Source of the DNA: an uncultured Oscillospiraceae bacterium | GTDB taxonomy: Bacteria; Bacillota; Clostridia; Oscillospirales; Acutalibacteraceae | Reading direction: 5' to 3' | NCBI GenBank assembly: GCA_948471205.1 | Contig: CAOKRT010000001.1 | Coordinates: 170,518 to 234,517, forward strand | DNA: 64,000 bases | Translations under genes and position numbers: made by a program | Shown: positions 25,232 through 35,324 of the stretch, piece after piece | Position numbering within the stretch: the stretch's first letter is position 1 | Layout of the letters: the number at the start of each line of letters is the position of its first letter | The notes under the pieces: model-generated | What the model saw: only the letters and a program-made list of their open reading frames with translations | The model's database searches: none | Told to the model about the DNA's origin: nothing

Positions 25232-25675
25232 ATGAGATGTCCGTTCTGCGGTTATGAGGAAAGCAAGGTTATTGATTCACGCCCTACTGATGAGAATGAG
25301 CGTATCCGCCGCCGAAGAGAATGTATTCAGTGCGGCAAGCGTTTCACCACATATGAAACAATAGAGGATGTTCCGATTATTGTTATAAAGAAAGACAGAA
25401 GCAGAGAGGTTTTTGACCGTACAAAGGTGTTAAACGGTATGCTTCGTGCCTGTGAAAAAAGACCTGTTACATTAACAGATCTGGAAACGGCTATAGGGGA
25501 AATAGAAACGACGCTTCAAAGTGCAACAGACAGAGAGGTTACCAGTGTTCGTATTGGCGAACTTATAATGGAAAAACTGCGTGAAATTGATGAAGTTGCC
25601 TATGTCCGCTTTGCTTCTGTATATAAGGCGTTTGATTCGGCATCTTCATTTATTGAGGAAATTTCAAAGCTGTAA
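25232..25675 (+). CDS. nrdR: Transcriptional repressor NrdR
   Basis: ATP/dATP-sensing repressor of ribonucleotide reductase genes, 147 residues. The zinc ribbon uses C3, C6, C31 and C34 (MRCPFCG ... CIQCGKRF), followed by an ATP-cone domain (VIKKDRSREVFDRTKVLNG). Single-gene transcript with its own promoter and terminator. No ribonucleotide reductase gene is in the window. Confidence 0.97.
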   Translation: MRCPFCGYEESKVIDSRPTDENERIRRRRECIQCGKRFTTYETIEDVPIIVIKKDRSREVFDRTKVLNGMLRACEKRPVTLTDLETAIGEIETTLQSATDREVTSVRIGELIMEKLREIDEVAYVRFASVYKAFDSASSFIEEISKL

Positions 25676-25695
25676 AATATAAATTTAATGAATAC

Positions 25696-25730
25696 AAAAA
25701 AACCTGATTGTTTATCAATCAGGTTTTTAT
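25696..25730. terminator. Bidirectional intrinsic terminator
   Basis: Perfect stem AAAAACCTGATTG / CAATCAGGTTTTT with a 5-nt loop, A-rich on the left and T-rich on the right. It separates nrdR from the convergent glycosyltransferase gene. Confidence 0.9.
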
Positions 25731-25833
25731 TGTTTTATTTTCATGAATAATTAAGGTATGCACTTGTAAGTTATAATAAAGACAAGCTTTGTATATTTTA
25801 CTGAAAAGCGAAAATACAGTTGAAAACCGATTA

Positions 25834-27033
25834 TCAATATTTATATTCATCATTCTGTTTGTTATCGGAATAAAAATTATTGATAACAATTTTATATCGT
25901 TCAAATGCCTTTTCAACAGCCTCATTCCAGCTTATATAAATTTTTTCCATAGCATTTCTGCCGACCGTTTCAAGCAGTTTGCGGTTATCCATAATCTGCA
26001 TAAGCGTATTTGCAATGCTTTCTGAATTTTCTTTGCATAAAAAGCCCGTTACATTATTTTCAATGCCTTCTGCGGCACATGAATTTTCAATCAGCAGAGC
26101 AGGCGTTGCACAGGATGCCGCTTCCCTTACAACAAGTCCGTTCGTATCAAAGGTTGACGGAAAAAGAAGCAAATCCGATGCGGCATAATAATGCTGGATG
26201 ATTTCTCTGTCCAGAATTTTACCCACCCAGATAATTTTATCGGAAATACCAAGCCGTTTATAACGGATTTTTATAGCCGTTTCATCTGCTCCGAAACCAA
26301 GCATAATAAGCCTGAAATCTTTTCCGTTTTGTTTCAGTGTTTTGCAGGCTTCAAGCACAAATTTAATGTTTTTATACCAAATCATTCTTCCTGCATAAAT
26401 GAAAACAGGCACGTTTTCGGGGATTTTGTGTTTTGATTTTATTTCTTTTATGAATTTTTCGTCAATATTTTTTCTGGGCATATCGCATCCGTTTGGCATC
26501 AGAATATAATTGCCTGTGTAGCCAAGTTTTCTTAAGCTGTCTGCAGAACCGTTGCTGGTTACCCAAACCTCATCTGCGGAATTGATATTGTTCAAAATAA
26601 AGCGGCGTGCAAAATCCTTTGCCCATTTGGTGGGTACTCTTTTTTCAATATCATATTCATATTTTGTATGATATGTAAGAACGGTGGGTATGCGTTTTTT
26701 TCTGTTTACAAGCCGAAAATAATAGCTTGTTGCAAGCGGCGCATGGCTGTGAAGCAAATCAAAATTTTTATTTATAATATCATAGCTTAATGATTCTTTA
26801 AACGGCCATCCAACGCTGTATCCCTCTTTTGAAGGTACCCACCAGCTTTTGTATCTGAAAATTTCATAGGGGTATTTTTTATCCTTCTGATTGGGGTTTT
26901 TAGGTGTAACCACCACAGCGTCGCATAAGCGCTTATTTAATATTTCCGCATAGCTTTGCGCAACATTGCTTATTCCGTCTGTAGTGGGCGGAAATGCATC
27001 TGTCCCAATTGCTATTTTATATCTTTTATCCAT
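25834..27033 (-). CDS. GT4-family glycosyltransferase
   Basis: 399-residue GT-B glycosyltransferase. N-terminal FPPTTDGISNVAQSYAEIL and HSHAPL are typical of family 4 lipid or polyol glycosyltransferases; the C-terminal donor site contains YAGRMIWYKN, DLLLFPSTFDTNGLVVREA and the E-x7-E pattern. Relatives make glucosyl- or galactosyl-diacylglycerol or add mannose; the acceptor is unknown. GGGAGA lies before the ATG on the minus strand. Single gene, convergent with nrdR and divergent from hprK. Confidence 0.85.
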   Translation of the reverse strand: MDKRYKIAIGTDAFPPTTDGISNVAQSYAEILNKRLCDAVVVTPKNPNQKDKKYPYEIFRYKSWWVPSKEGYSVGWPFKESLSYDIINKNFDLLHSHAPLATSYYFRLVNRKKRIPTVLTYHTKYEYDIEKRVPTKWAKDFARRFILNNINSADEVWVTSNGSADSLRKLGYTGNYILMPNGCDMPRKNIDEKFIKEIKSKHKIPENVPVFIYAGRMIWYKNIKFVLEACKTLKQNGKDFRLIMLGFGADETAIKIRYKRLGISDKIIWVGKILDREIIQHYYAASDLLLFPSTFDTNGLVVREAASCATPALLIENSCAAEGIENNVTGFLCKENSESIANTLMQIMDNRKLLETVGRNAMEKIYISWNEAVEKAFERYKIVINNFYSDNKQNDEYKY

Positions 27034-27087
27034 ATATTCTCCCGTGTATTAAAGAAGTGAACTGCAAAGCATAAAATTTCAATTTAA

Positions 27088-27116
27088 TTTATAACACATA
27101 TTTTTTTAATTGTAAA
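27088..27116 (-). promoter_or_regulatory. Predicted promoter for the GT4 gene
   Basis: On the minus strand: TTTACA (27116-27111), 17-bp spacer, TATAAA (27093-27088). Confidence 0.5.
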
Positions 27117-27166
27117 TCATTAACAGTAAATATTAATAATTAATTAATGAAAAATTGTTTTATATA

Positions 27167-27196
27167 TTGCATTTTGGTGCTTTTATACTATATAAT
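27167..27196 (+). promoter_or_regulatory. Predicted sigma-A promoter for the hprK operon
   Basis: TTGCAT (27167-27172), 18-bp spacer, TATAAT (27191-27196), followed by the strong binding site AAGGAGG before hprK. Confidence 0.7.
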
Positions 27197-27225
27197 AAAA
27201 TGTATAACTATAAGGAGGTAATGAG

Positions 27226-28191
27226 ATGGCTGCAAGTTATTCCGTTTCTCTTGAGAAGATTATTGAAACCCATTCGTTAGAGGTGATTTATCTTCCGAAG
27301 GCCGCAAACGATATTTTAATTACAACAAATGAAGTTAATCGTCCCGGCATTGTGCTTATGGGATATACCGATTATTTTGATCCGCTCAGAATTCAGATAC
27401 TCGGATGGACAGAAGTTGGATTTCTGCAGAAAATGGAAAAGGAAAAACAGGAAGAGGCACTCAGTTATTGGCTTGGTCTTCATCCTGCCGCTGCAGTAAT
27501 AACACGCGGGCTGGAAATTCCGGATTATTTTATTGAAGCATGCGAAAAATATGCTGTGCCGCTTCTTCGTACAAATGAAGAAACGTCACCGTTTCTTGCA
27601 ACGCTGATACAGTATCTTAATGCAAGTCTTGCTCCGAGAATCACACGTCACGGTGTTTTCTGCGAGGTTTACGGCGAAGGCGTGCTTATTATAGGTGAAA
27701 GCGGCGCCGGAAAATCCGAAACCGCTGTTGAACTTATTAAAAGAGGTCACCGCTTCATTGCGGACGATGCTGTTGAAATTCGAAAGGTTGATGATCATAC
27801 ACTGATTGGCTCGTCTCCGAACAATATCCGCCATTTTATTGAACTGCGTGGTATAGGCATGATTAATGCACGCCGTCTTTTCGGTATGGGTGCTGTTAAA
27901 GTGTCTGAAAAAATTGATATGGTTATACAGCTTGAACCGTGGGATTCAACGAAGGCATATGACCGCTTGGGTCTTGATAATGAGTACACAAAAATACTTG
28001 ATGTTAAAGTTCCCGTTATAACGATTCCGGTTAATCCGGGAAGAAATCTTGCAATCATAATAGAAACCGCTGCAATGAATAACCGCCAGAAGAAGATGGG
28101 GTATAACGCAGCGCGTGAACTTATGGTTGGGCTTGGTATGGAAGATATTGAGCCGGGTGAAAAAGAACTTGAAATATGGCATAATTCATAA
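27226..28191 (+). CDS. hprK: HPr kinase/phosphorylase
   Basis: Phosphorylates and dephosphorylates Ser-46 of HPr, the master signal of carbon catabolite control in Firmicutes. The 321 residues include H142 region RHGVFCEVYG, the Walker A GESGAGKS (157-164) and the family signature ELRGIGMINARRLFGMGAVK. AAGGAGG is well placed before the ATG. It heads an operon with glucokinase and cell-envelope genes. Confidence 0.97.
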   Translation: MAASYSVSLEKIIETHSLEVIYLPKAANDILITTNEVNRPGIVLMGYTDYFDPLRIQILGWTEVGFLQKMEKEKQEEALSYWLGLHPAAAVITRGLEIPDYFIEACEKYAVPLLRTNEETSPFLATLIQYLNASLAPRITRHGVFCEVYGEGVLIIGESGAGKSETAVELIKRGHRFIADDAVEIRKVDDHTLIGSSPNNIRHFIELRGIGMINARRLFGMGAVKVSEKIDMVIQLEPWDSTKAYDRLGLDNEYTKILDVKVPVITIPVNPGRNLAIIIETAAMNNRQKKMGYNAARELMVGLGMEDIEPGEKELEIWHNS

Positions 28192-28210
28192 ATTACAGGA
28201 GGAAAATAAT

Positions 28211-29161
28211 ATGTACAGTATAGGAATTGATTTAGGCGGCACAAATATTGTGGCTTCGGTGGTTAATGAGGAATATAAAATACTCGGAACAGGCAAAACA
28301 CCTACAAATACACCCCGCAGTGCCGATGAAATTTTTGATGATATAGCAAAGGTTTGCCGTGAGGCAATGGATAAGGCAGGCGTTAAGATGGAAGATATTT
28401 CTTCTGTAGGTATGGGCACGCCGGGCACTGTTAACAGCGACGGCGTTATTGAATTTGCAAATAACCTTGGTTTTGCCAATGTTCCTGCAAAAGAAATGAT
28501 TAAAGAACGCCTTGGCGATATTCCTGTTTTTATAGCAAATGATGCAAACTGTGCCGCATTGGGCGAAGCTTATGCCGGCTGCGGCAACGGTTCAAAGAAT
28601 TTTGTTGCGGTAACACTCGGAACAGGTGTGGGTTCGGGCATTATATGTGAAGGTCAGCTTGTAACAGGCGTTAATGCAGCAGGCGGTGAATGCGGTCATA
28701 CTGTTATAATGATGGACGGAGAAGAATGCTCCTGCGGCAGAAAAGGCTGCTGGGAGGCGTATGCTTCCGCAACAGCTCTTATCAGACAGACAAAGGCTGC
28801 TATGCAGGAAAATCCTGATTCCGTTATGCATGAAATTGCGGAACAGGAAGGAAAAGTCAGTGGAAGAACAGCGTTTGACGCTATGAGAAAAGGCGATATT
28901 GCAGGTATTAAGGTTGTTGACAACTATATTAAATATGTTGCGTGCGGTCTTATCAATATTATAAATACACTTCAGCCGGAAATTATCTGTATCGGCGGCG
29001 GTATTTGCAATGAGGGCGATACACTTATGACACCGCTTAAAAGATATGTTCAGGCAGACAGATATTCAATTCACAGTAAAATTCAAACAAAAATTATGAG
29101 AGCAGAACTTGGAAACGATGCAGGTATAATCGGTGCTGCCATTCTGGGTTCAATCGGTTAA
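28211..29161 (+). CDS. glcK: ROK-family glucokinase
   Basis: Phosphorylates glucose with ATP. The 316 residues include the ATP-binding GIDLGGTNI at the N-terminus, a catalytic Asp in ANDANCAALGEA, and the ROK zinc motif ECSCGRKGCWEAYAS. The ATG at 28211 follows AGGAGG; an upstream in-frame extension (28115) overlapping hprK is rejected. Its place behind hprK ties it to sugar regulation. Other ROK sugar kinases (N-acetylhexosamine) are possible but less likely. Confidence 0.88.
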   Translation: MYSIGIDLGGTNIVASVVNEEYKILGTGKTPTNTPRSADEIFDDIAKVCREAMDKAGVKMEDISSVGMGTPGTVNSDGVIEFANNLGFANVPAKEMIKERLGDIPVFIANDANCAALGEAYAGCGNGSKNFVAVTLGTGVGSGIICEGQLVTGVNAAGGECGHTVIMMDGEECSCGRKGCWEAYASATALIRQTKAAMQENPDSVMHEIAEQEGKVSGRTAFDAMRKGDIAGIKVVDNYIKYVACGLINIINTLQPEIICIGGGICNEGDTLMTPLKRYVQADRYSIHSKIQTKIMRAELGNDAGIIGAAILGSIG

Positions 29162-29171
29162 TGGTGATATT

Positions 29172-30071
29172 TTGACAGAGTTAATTGATTTTTTGCAGGA
29201 AAACAATATAAAATTTTCTGAAAACGAACCAATGAAAAATCACACAACCTTTAAGGTTGGCGGAGCTGCCGCAGTTATGGTTTTTCCTGACAGTGAAGAA
29301 GCCGTGTCTGAAATTATCAAATGCTGCAGCAGGCTGAATATAAGGAAAATTGTTGTTGGCAACGGTTCAAATCTTCTTGTTTCGGATAATGGTATAAATG
29401 CCTGTGTCATATGTTTTACAAATGCATTTTCGGAAATGAAGCTTATTGATGATGAAACTGTTTTTGCACAAAGCGGTGCATCGCTTATGAAGCTTTGCCG
29501 CTTTGCACTTGAAAACAGCCTGTCAGGTCTTGAGTTTGCATATGGCATTCCGGGTTCCTGCGGCGGCGCTGCGTTTATGAATGCCGGTGCTTACGGCGGA
29601 GAAATGAAAGATGTTCTTTATAAGTGCAGGCATATAGATGCAAACGGAAAAGAAGGATTTTTGCAGGGCGGGGATATGAAACTTTCCTACCGCCATTCTG
29701 CATATTATGATAACAATGCGGTTATAACGGGTATTTATCTTAAACTGAAAAAAGGGAATTATAATGAAATAAAGGCAAGAATGGATGATTTCCTTCAAAG
29801 AAGAAAAGATAAGCAGCCGCTTGAATATCCCAGTGCGGGCTCTACTTTTAAAAGACCGCCGGGTTATTTTGCCGGGGCACTTATTGAAGAATGCGGATTA
29901 AAGGGAAAAACCGTAGGCGGGGCGCAGGTTAGCGAAAAGCATGCCGGATTTGTTATAAATAAAGGAAATGCAACCTGCGGTGATATTCTGGAATTGTGCA
30001 GAATATGCAGTGAAACGGTGATGGAGAAAAAGGGCGTAAAGCTGGAAATGGAAATCAGGGTGACAGAATAA
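29172..30071 (+). CDS. murB: UDP-N-acetylmuramate dehydrogenase
   Basis: FAD enzyme reducing UDP-GlcNAc-enolpyruvate to UDP-MurNAc for peptidoglycan. The 299 residues carry FAD-binding TFKVGGAAAVMVFP and VVGNGSNLLVSD, IPGSCGGAAFMNAGAYGGEM and the catalytic serine region YPSAGSTFKRP. The start is TTG at 29172 with GGTGA just upstream; the upstream in-frame codon at 29133 is inside glcK and rejected. It overlaps rapZ by TAATG. Confidence 0.95.
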   Translation: MTELIDFLQENNIKFSENEPMKNHTTFKVGGAAAVMVFPDSEEAVSEIIKCCSRLNIRKIVVGNGSNLLVSDNGINACVICFTNAFSEMKLIDDETVFAQSGASLMKLCRFALENSLSGLEFAYGIPGSCGGAAFMNAGAYGGEMKDVLYKCRHIDANGKEGFLQGGDMKLSYRHSAYYDNNAVITGIYLKLKKGNYNEIKARMDDFLQRRKDKQPLEYPSAGSTFKRPPGYFAGALIEECGLKGKTVGGAQVSEKHAGFVINKGNATCGDILELCRICSETVMEKKGVKLEMEIRVTE

Positions 30072-30940
30072 TGGCTGATAAAAAGGAACTGGTAATTGTT
30101 ACGGGCGTTTCAGGTGCGGGTAAATCTACGGCAATTGGCTTTATGGAAGATATAGGCTATTATTGTGTAGATAATATGCCTCCCTTGCTTTTAAATACAT
30201 TTCTTGAACTGATTGAAAGTAAAAGCGAAAGAAGCAAAATTGCAATTGTAATCGATATCCGATCAACGGAAAATTTTGATTTGCTTGCGGAAACCATAAA
30301 TCAGAAAGAACAGTTTCATTACAATATCAAAGTTGTTTATCTTGATATTAAAACGCATATTGCTTTAAAACGCTATAAGCTGACAAGAAGAAAACATCCG
30401 TTTTCAGACCGTTTTAACGGAAATATATCGCAGGCTTTGGCATATGAAAGAGAAATACTTGCCCCTGTGCGTTCAATATCGGATTATATTGTTGATACAT
30501 CTGATATTTCTGCTAATCAGCTCAGAGACAGGCTTACACAGATTCTTTTGGGAAATGACAGGGAAATTATGAATATCCATGTTATGTCTTTCGGTTTTAA
30601 GCACGGTATTCCCACCGAAGCAGACTTTGTAATTGATGTAAGATGCCTGCCCAATCCGTATTGGGTTGAAAATTTAAGGTCAAAAACAGGACTGGACGAA
30701 GAAGTGAAAAATTATGTTTTTTCATTTCAGGAATCAAATCAGCTTCTTGAAAAACTTGTAGATATGCTGGATTTCCTGAATCCGCTTTATATTAAAGAGG
30801 GAAAAAGTCAGATTGTTATTGCCATCGGCTGCACAGGCGGTAATCACCGTTCTGTTGCAATAGCAGAATCGCTAAAAAACCATTTTTGCGTCAGATGGGA
30901 CAATGTTTCGGTAAATCACAGAGATATAAACAGAAATTAG
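30071..30940 (+). CDS. rapZ: RNase adapter / nucleotide-binding protein RapZ (YvcJ)
   Basis: 289-residue P-loop protein. N-terminal Walker A VTGVSGAGKST and DNMPP, RRKHPF in the middle, and the C-terminal AIGCTGGNHRSVAI are family hallmarks. In E. coli RapZ senses GlcN6P precursor status and targets GlmZ; in Bacillus YvcJ is linked to competence. It lies directly after murB and 8 bases before whiA; the gluconeogenesis factor yvcK usually found between rapZ and whiA is absent. Confidence 0.96.
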   Translation: MADKKELVIVTGVSGAGKSTAIGFMEDIGYYCVDNMPPLLLNTFLELIESKSERSKIAIVIDIRSTENFDLLAETINQKEQFHYNIKVVYLDIKTHIALKRYKLTRRKHPFSDRFNGNISQALAYEREILAPVRSISDYIVDTSDISANQLRDRLTQILLGNDREIMNIHVMSFGFKHGIPTEADFVIDVRCLPNPYWVENLRSKTGLDEEVKNYVFSFQESNQLLEKLVDMLDFLNPLYIKEGKSQIVIAIGCTGGNHRSVAIAESLKNHFCVRWDNVSVNHRDINRN

Positions 30941-30948
30941 GTATTAAA

Positions 30949-31839
30949 ATGTCGTTTTCAATGCAGGTTAAAGATGAACTTGTAAAAACTGAATATGAAA
31001 ATTTATGCTGTAAAAAATCGCTGTTTTACGGAATGTGTATTTTTGGAAAATCCTTTTCCGAAAACAGCGTTTCGCTTCAAACGGAAAATGAAAATATAGC
31101 AGAGCTTTTTAAAAATCTTTTAACGGAACTTTTCAATATCAGATGTGTTGTGAAAAAATCTCCCCGCGGAAGAAATATAACGGTTTCTGCGGCAGAAAAG
31201 CATGATGCGGCCAAACTTTTTAAATCTTTTGGTCACGGCGGTTTTGCAAGCCTTAAAATCAATCATTCAAATTTTGACTGTGAGAAATGCGTTAATGCCT
31301 TTATGGCAGGCGCATTTTTATCGTGCGGTACAATTTCAGCGCCGGAAAAGGATTATCATCTGGAGTTCACGGTGCCGTATCTTAATCTTTCAAAAAGTCT
31401 GTTAACGCTTATTGAGGAAATGGAACTTAAACCTAAATATACATACCGCCACGGTTATAATGTTGTGTATTTCAAGGAAAGCGAAGCAATAGAAGACTGC
31501 TTGTATTTAATGGGCGCTTCAGACGCAATGTTTGAAATGATGAATATAAAAATCGTTAAAGATTTCAGAAATATGGCAAACAGAAAAGCAAACTGCGAAA
31601 CAGCCAACATAAACAGAATGGTTAATGCCGCATCTGCGCATCTGAAAGCAATAGAAAAAATATGGAATATAAAGGGCAGAGATTATCTGCCTGAAAATCT
31701 GCAAATGCTTGCTGAAATCAGGTATAACAATACGGATTTAAGCCTTTCGGAACTTGCACAGATGTGCAGTCCGCCTTTAAGCAGAAGCGGAGTAAACCAC
31801 AGATTAAAAAAAATTATTGAGATAGCTGAAGAACTTTAA
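30949..31839 (+). CDS. whiA: DNA-binding protein WhiA
   Basis: 296 residues: an N-terminal LAGLIDADG homing-endonuclease-like domain without nuclease function in this family, and a C-terminal helix-turn-helix (YNNTDLSLSELAQM ... LSRSGVNHRLKKI). Involved in sporulation or cell division and chromosome segregation in Gram-positive bacteria. The ATG at 30949 was chosen over an upstream extension overlapping rapZ. Confidence 0.95.
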   Translation: MSFSMQVKDELVKTEYENLCCKKSLFYGMCIFGKSFSENSVSLQTENENIAELFKNLLTELFNIRCVVKKSPRGRNITVSAAEKHDAAKLFKSFGHGGFASLKINHSNFDCEKCVNAFMAGAFLSCGTISAPEKDYHLEFTVPYLNLSKSLLTLIEEMELKPKYTYRHGYNVVYFKESEAIEDCLYLMGASDAMFEMMNIKIVKDFRNMANRKANCETANINRMVNAASAHLKAIEKIWNIKGRDYLPENLQMLAEIRYNNTDLSLSELAQMCSPPLSRSGVNHRLKKIIEIAEEL

Positions 31840-31858
31840 TTACAAGGAGGTGCCGTTT

Positions 31859-34800
31859 ATGTTTGCTCATCTTCATGTTCATACCGAATTTTCCCTGCTG
31901 GACGGCGCCTGCCGTATAGAACAGCTTGTTCTGAAAGCAAAAAAACTTGGCATGCAGTCCCTTGCTATTACAGATCATGGTAATATGTATGGGGCTGTTG
32001 ATTTTTACAAGGCATGCAAACGGCATGGTATAAAGCCGATTATCGGCTGTGAAGTTTATGTTGCTCCAAGAACAAGATTTGACAAGGAAAAGGTGCTGGA
32101 CAAGGATTATAATCACCTTATTCTTCTATGTAAAAATGAAACAGGATATAAAAATCTGATAAAACTTGTTTCAATGTCTTTTACAGAAGGATATTATTAT
32201 AAACCGAGAGTAGATCATGATATTCTTGAAAAGTATCATGAGGGTCTTGTGTGTCTTTCTGCCTGTCTTGCGGGTGAAATTCCGCAGGCGCTTTTAAGAA
32301 ATGATTATGAAGAGGCAAAGCGTGTTGCACTTTGGTACAGTGATGTTTTCGGTAAGGATAATTATTTTCTTGAAATACAGGACCACGGACTGGATGAGCA
32401 AAAAATTGTAAAAGACGGATTAAAACGCCTTTCTGCAGATGCATCCGTTGCACTTGTTGCAACAAACGATGTGCATTATATTGAACAGCAGGACAGTAAA
32501 ATTCAGCAGGTACTGATTTGTATAGCCACTAACCATATTCTTGGAGAGGATACGGGGCTGGAATTTCATTCTGAAGAATTTTATCTTAAATCAGAGGATG
32601 AAATGAGAACGCTTTTTTCCGATGTTCCCGAAGCTGTTGACAACACAGCGCTTATTGCGGAAAAATGCAGTTTTGATTTTGAATTCGGCAATACAAAGCT
32701 TCCGTTTTTTGAAACACCTAATGAAACCGACCATTTTGAATATTTCAGAAATTGCTGTTACAAGGGTTTTTATGAAAGATATGATAATCCGCCGCAGGAA
32801 TATGCAGACAGGCTGGAATATGAGCTTAACACTGTTAATAAAATGGGATATACGGATTATTATCTGATTGTTGCGGATTTTGTTTCTTTTGCAAAAAGCA
32901 GAGGTATTCCGGTTGGTCCGGGAAGAGGATCGGGCGCAGGGTCTATTGCTGCTTACTGCATAGGCATTACAGATATCGATCCGATGAAATATAACCTTCT
33001 TTTTGAACGCTTTTTAAATCCGGAAAGAGTGTCCATGCCTGATTTTGATATAGATTTCTGTTATGAACGCAGGCAGGAGGTTATAGATTACGTAACAAAA
33101 AAATACGGCGCAGATCATGTTGCGCAGATTGTAACGTTCGGAACACTTCAGACAAGAGCGGCAATACGCGATGTGGGCAGAACAATGGGTATACCGTATT
33201 CTTCTGTGGATACGGTGGCAAAACTTGTGCCGAATGAGTTTAAAATTACAATAGACGATGCTGTTAAAAAATCCAAAGAGCTGAGAACGCTTATGGAGGA
33301 AAACAGCAAAATTAAAGAACTGATTGAAACAGCACGTAAAATTGAGGGTATGCCAAGAAACACATCAACGCATGCCGCAGGCGTTGTTATAACACATGAT
33401 CCGGTTTCGTCCTATGTACCGCTTGCATCAAACGACGGACTTGTTGTTACGCAGTATATTATGACAACGCTTGAAGAACTCGGATTGCTTAAAATGGATT
33501 TTCTGGGGCTTCGCACATTAACGGTTTTAGAAGATTCTGCAAAAAATGCAGGCATAAATACAGCGGATATTCCGATAGATGATCCGGAAGTTTACAAGCT
33601 GTTTGCACGCGGGCAGACAGAGGGTGTTTTTCAGTTTGAATCAAGCGGAATGAAGCAGATGCTGATGAATCTTAAGCCAACACGTCTTGAACATCTTATT
33701 GCGGCAAATTCGCTTTACAGACCGGGACCTGCTAAGCAGATAGACACATTTGTTGAAAACTCGCATAATCCTGAAAATGTAAGATACAGTACGCCGCTTT
33801 TAAAACCGATTCTGGATGACACTTTCGGATGTATTGTGTACCAGGAGCAGGTTATGCAGATTTTCCGTTCACTTGCCGGGTATTCTTACGGCAGGGCGGA
33901 TGTTGTGCGCCGTGCTATGAGTAAAAAGAAAAAAGATGTAATGGAGGCTGAACGAGTTGCATTTATAGACGGATGTTCCAAAAACGGTGTTGACGAAAAA
34001 ACCGCCAATGATATTTTTGACCAGATGTCGGAATTTGCAAAATATGCCTTTAATAAATCACATGCCGCATGTTATGCGCTTGTGGCATACAGAACAGCCT
34101 ATATGAAAAGATATTATCCTGCGCAGTTTATGGCGGCACTGCTTACGTCTGTTTTGGATTCCTCCAATAAGGTTGCACGGTATATTGCCGAATGCAAAAG
34201 ACTTGGATTACGGCTTTCCGTTCCCGATGTAAATAAATCCGTTAAAGGCTTTTTTGCAAACGGAAATGTCATAAATTACGGACTTTTGGGTATTAAAAAT
34301 CTTGGCTCTGAATTTATTAATGATATTATAAAAGAACGTGAAAACGGCGAATACAAGGACCTTTTCGACTTTTGTTCAAGACTTCAGACCAATCATTTCA
34401 ACAGAAGAGCTGTTGAAAGTCTTATAAGATGCGGTGCACTTGACTCTCTTGGAGCAAACAGAAGATGTATGCTTCAGGCGCTTCCGGCTCTTGTGAGTAA
34501 TTTAGAGGATTACCGCAGAAAAACCATGTACGGTCAGGTGGGATTTTTTGATATTGTTTCGGATGACCATTCATTTGGTTTTGAATTTGAAATGCCGCAG
34601 GTTGAGGAATTTCCGAAAAGCGAGCTTCTGAAAATGGAAAAGGAAATGACAGGGCTTTATCTTTCGGGGCATCCGCTTGATAAATATGATGATATTATAA
34701 CGGTGCTCGGTTATGCAAGAACGGTTGATTTGCTTGAGGATGCGGGAAGCCTGCATTCAAAATATAAAGACGGCGGCAGGGTTTCCGTGGCCGGAATTAT

Positions 34801-35302
34801 AAGCAAAATCACATTGAAACAAACACGAAACGGTGCCAATATGGCTTTTGTAACCATTGAAGATTTGTACGGTTCAGTTGAAATTATTGTTTTTCCGAAT
34901 ACGCTTGAAAAATATAATCAGTTTTTAATTCAGGGCAGTGTGATAACTGTTTTCGGCACATTGTCGCTTGAAGAAGAAAAGGATGCAAAGGTGCTTGCAA
35001 ATGAAATAAGCGGTGCGCCAAAGCCGAATGAGAATCGGGAAAGCGATACTGCCGCCGAAAAAAAGAACAGCAATAAAAAAAGAGGATTGTTTTTGCGCTT
35101 TTGTTCAAGAACAGATGAAAATATAAAAAAAGCGCAGAATATAACTTCTATATTTGACGGTATGTATCCCCTGTATTATTACTATCTTGATGAAAAGAAA
35201 TATGAATTTCAGGGAAAGCAGAAATTTGTTGATGTAAACAAAACTATGCTGAAAGAACTGTCACGTATTTTGGGCGAGAATAATGTTGCTTTTATTGAAT
35301 AA
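31859..35302 (+). CDS. dnaE: DNA polymerase III alpha subunit DnaE
   Basis: Replicative C-family polymerase, 1147 residues. It opens with a PHP domain that keeps its metal ligands (HLHVHTEFSLLDG, ITDHGNMYG, GCEVYV); the palm catalytic aspartates are in MPDFDIDFCYERR; a helix-hairpin-helix region and a C-terminal OB fold (VAGIISKITLKQTRNG) follow. The ATG at 31859 sits 7 bases after AAGGAGG; a GTG at 31850 overlaps that binding site. In Firmicutes DnaE usually works beside PolC, which is not in the window. Confidence 0.96.
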   Translation: MFAHLHVHTEFSLLDGACRIEQLVLKAKKLGMQSLAITDHGNMYGAVDFYKACKRHGIKPIIGCEVYVAPRTRFDKEKVLDKDYNHLILLCKNETGYKNLIKLVSMSFTEGYYYKPRVDHDILEKYHEGLVCLSACLAGEIPQALLRNDYEEAKRVALWYSDVFGKDNYFLEIQDHGLDEQKIVKDGLKRLSADASVALVATNDVHYIEQQDSKIQQVLICIATNHILGEDTGLEFHSEEFYLKSEDEMRTLFSDVPEAVDNTALIAEKCSFDFEFGNTKLPFFETPNETDHFEYFRNCCYKGFYERYDNPPQEYADRLEYELNTVNKMGYTDYYLIVADFVSFAKSRGIPVGPGRGSGAGSIAAYCIGITDIDPMKYNLLFERFLNPERVSMPDFDIDFCYERRQEVIDYVTKKYGADHVAQIVTFGTLQTRAAIRDVGRTMGIPYSSVDTVAKLVPNEFKITIDDAVKKSKELRTLMEENSKIKELIETARKIEGMPRNTSTHAAGVVITHDPVSSYVPLASNDGLVVTQYIMTTLEELGLLKMDFLGLRTLTVLEDSAKNAGINTADIPIDDPEVYKLFARGQTEGVFQFESSGMKQMLMNLKPTRLEHLIAANSLYRPGPAKQIDTFVENSHNPENVRYSTPLLKPILDDTFGCIVYQEQVMQIFRSLAGYSYGRADVVRRAMSKKKKDVMEAERVAFIDGCSKNGVDEKTANDIFDQMSEFAKYAFNKSHAACYALVAYRTAYMKRYYPAQFMAALLTSVLDSSNKVARYIAECKRLGLRLSVPDVNKSVKGFFANGNVINYGLLGIKNLGSEFINDIIKERENGEYKDLFDFCSRLQTNHFNRRAVESLIRCGALDSLGANRRCMLQALPALVSNLEDYRRKTMYGQVGFFDIVSDDHSFGFEFEMPQVEEFPKSELLKMEKEMTGLYLSGHPLDKYDDIITVLGYARTVDLLEDAGSLHSKYKDGGRVSVAGIISKITLKQTRNGANMAFVTIEDLYGSVEIIVFPNTLEKYNQFLIQGSVITVFGTLSLEEEKDAKVLANEISGAPKPNENRESDTAAEKKNSNKKRGLFLRFCSRTDENIKKAQNITSIFDGMYPLYYYYLDEKKYEFQGKQKFVDVNKTMLKELSRILGENNVAFIE

Positions 35303-35324
35303 AAAAACATTTAGTGATTAATAC

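Noticed and set aside
28115..28210. N-terminal extension of glucokinase overlapping hprK
   Set aside because: AGGAGG and ATG 28211 give the family-typical start MYSIGIDLGGTN.
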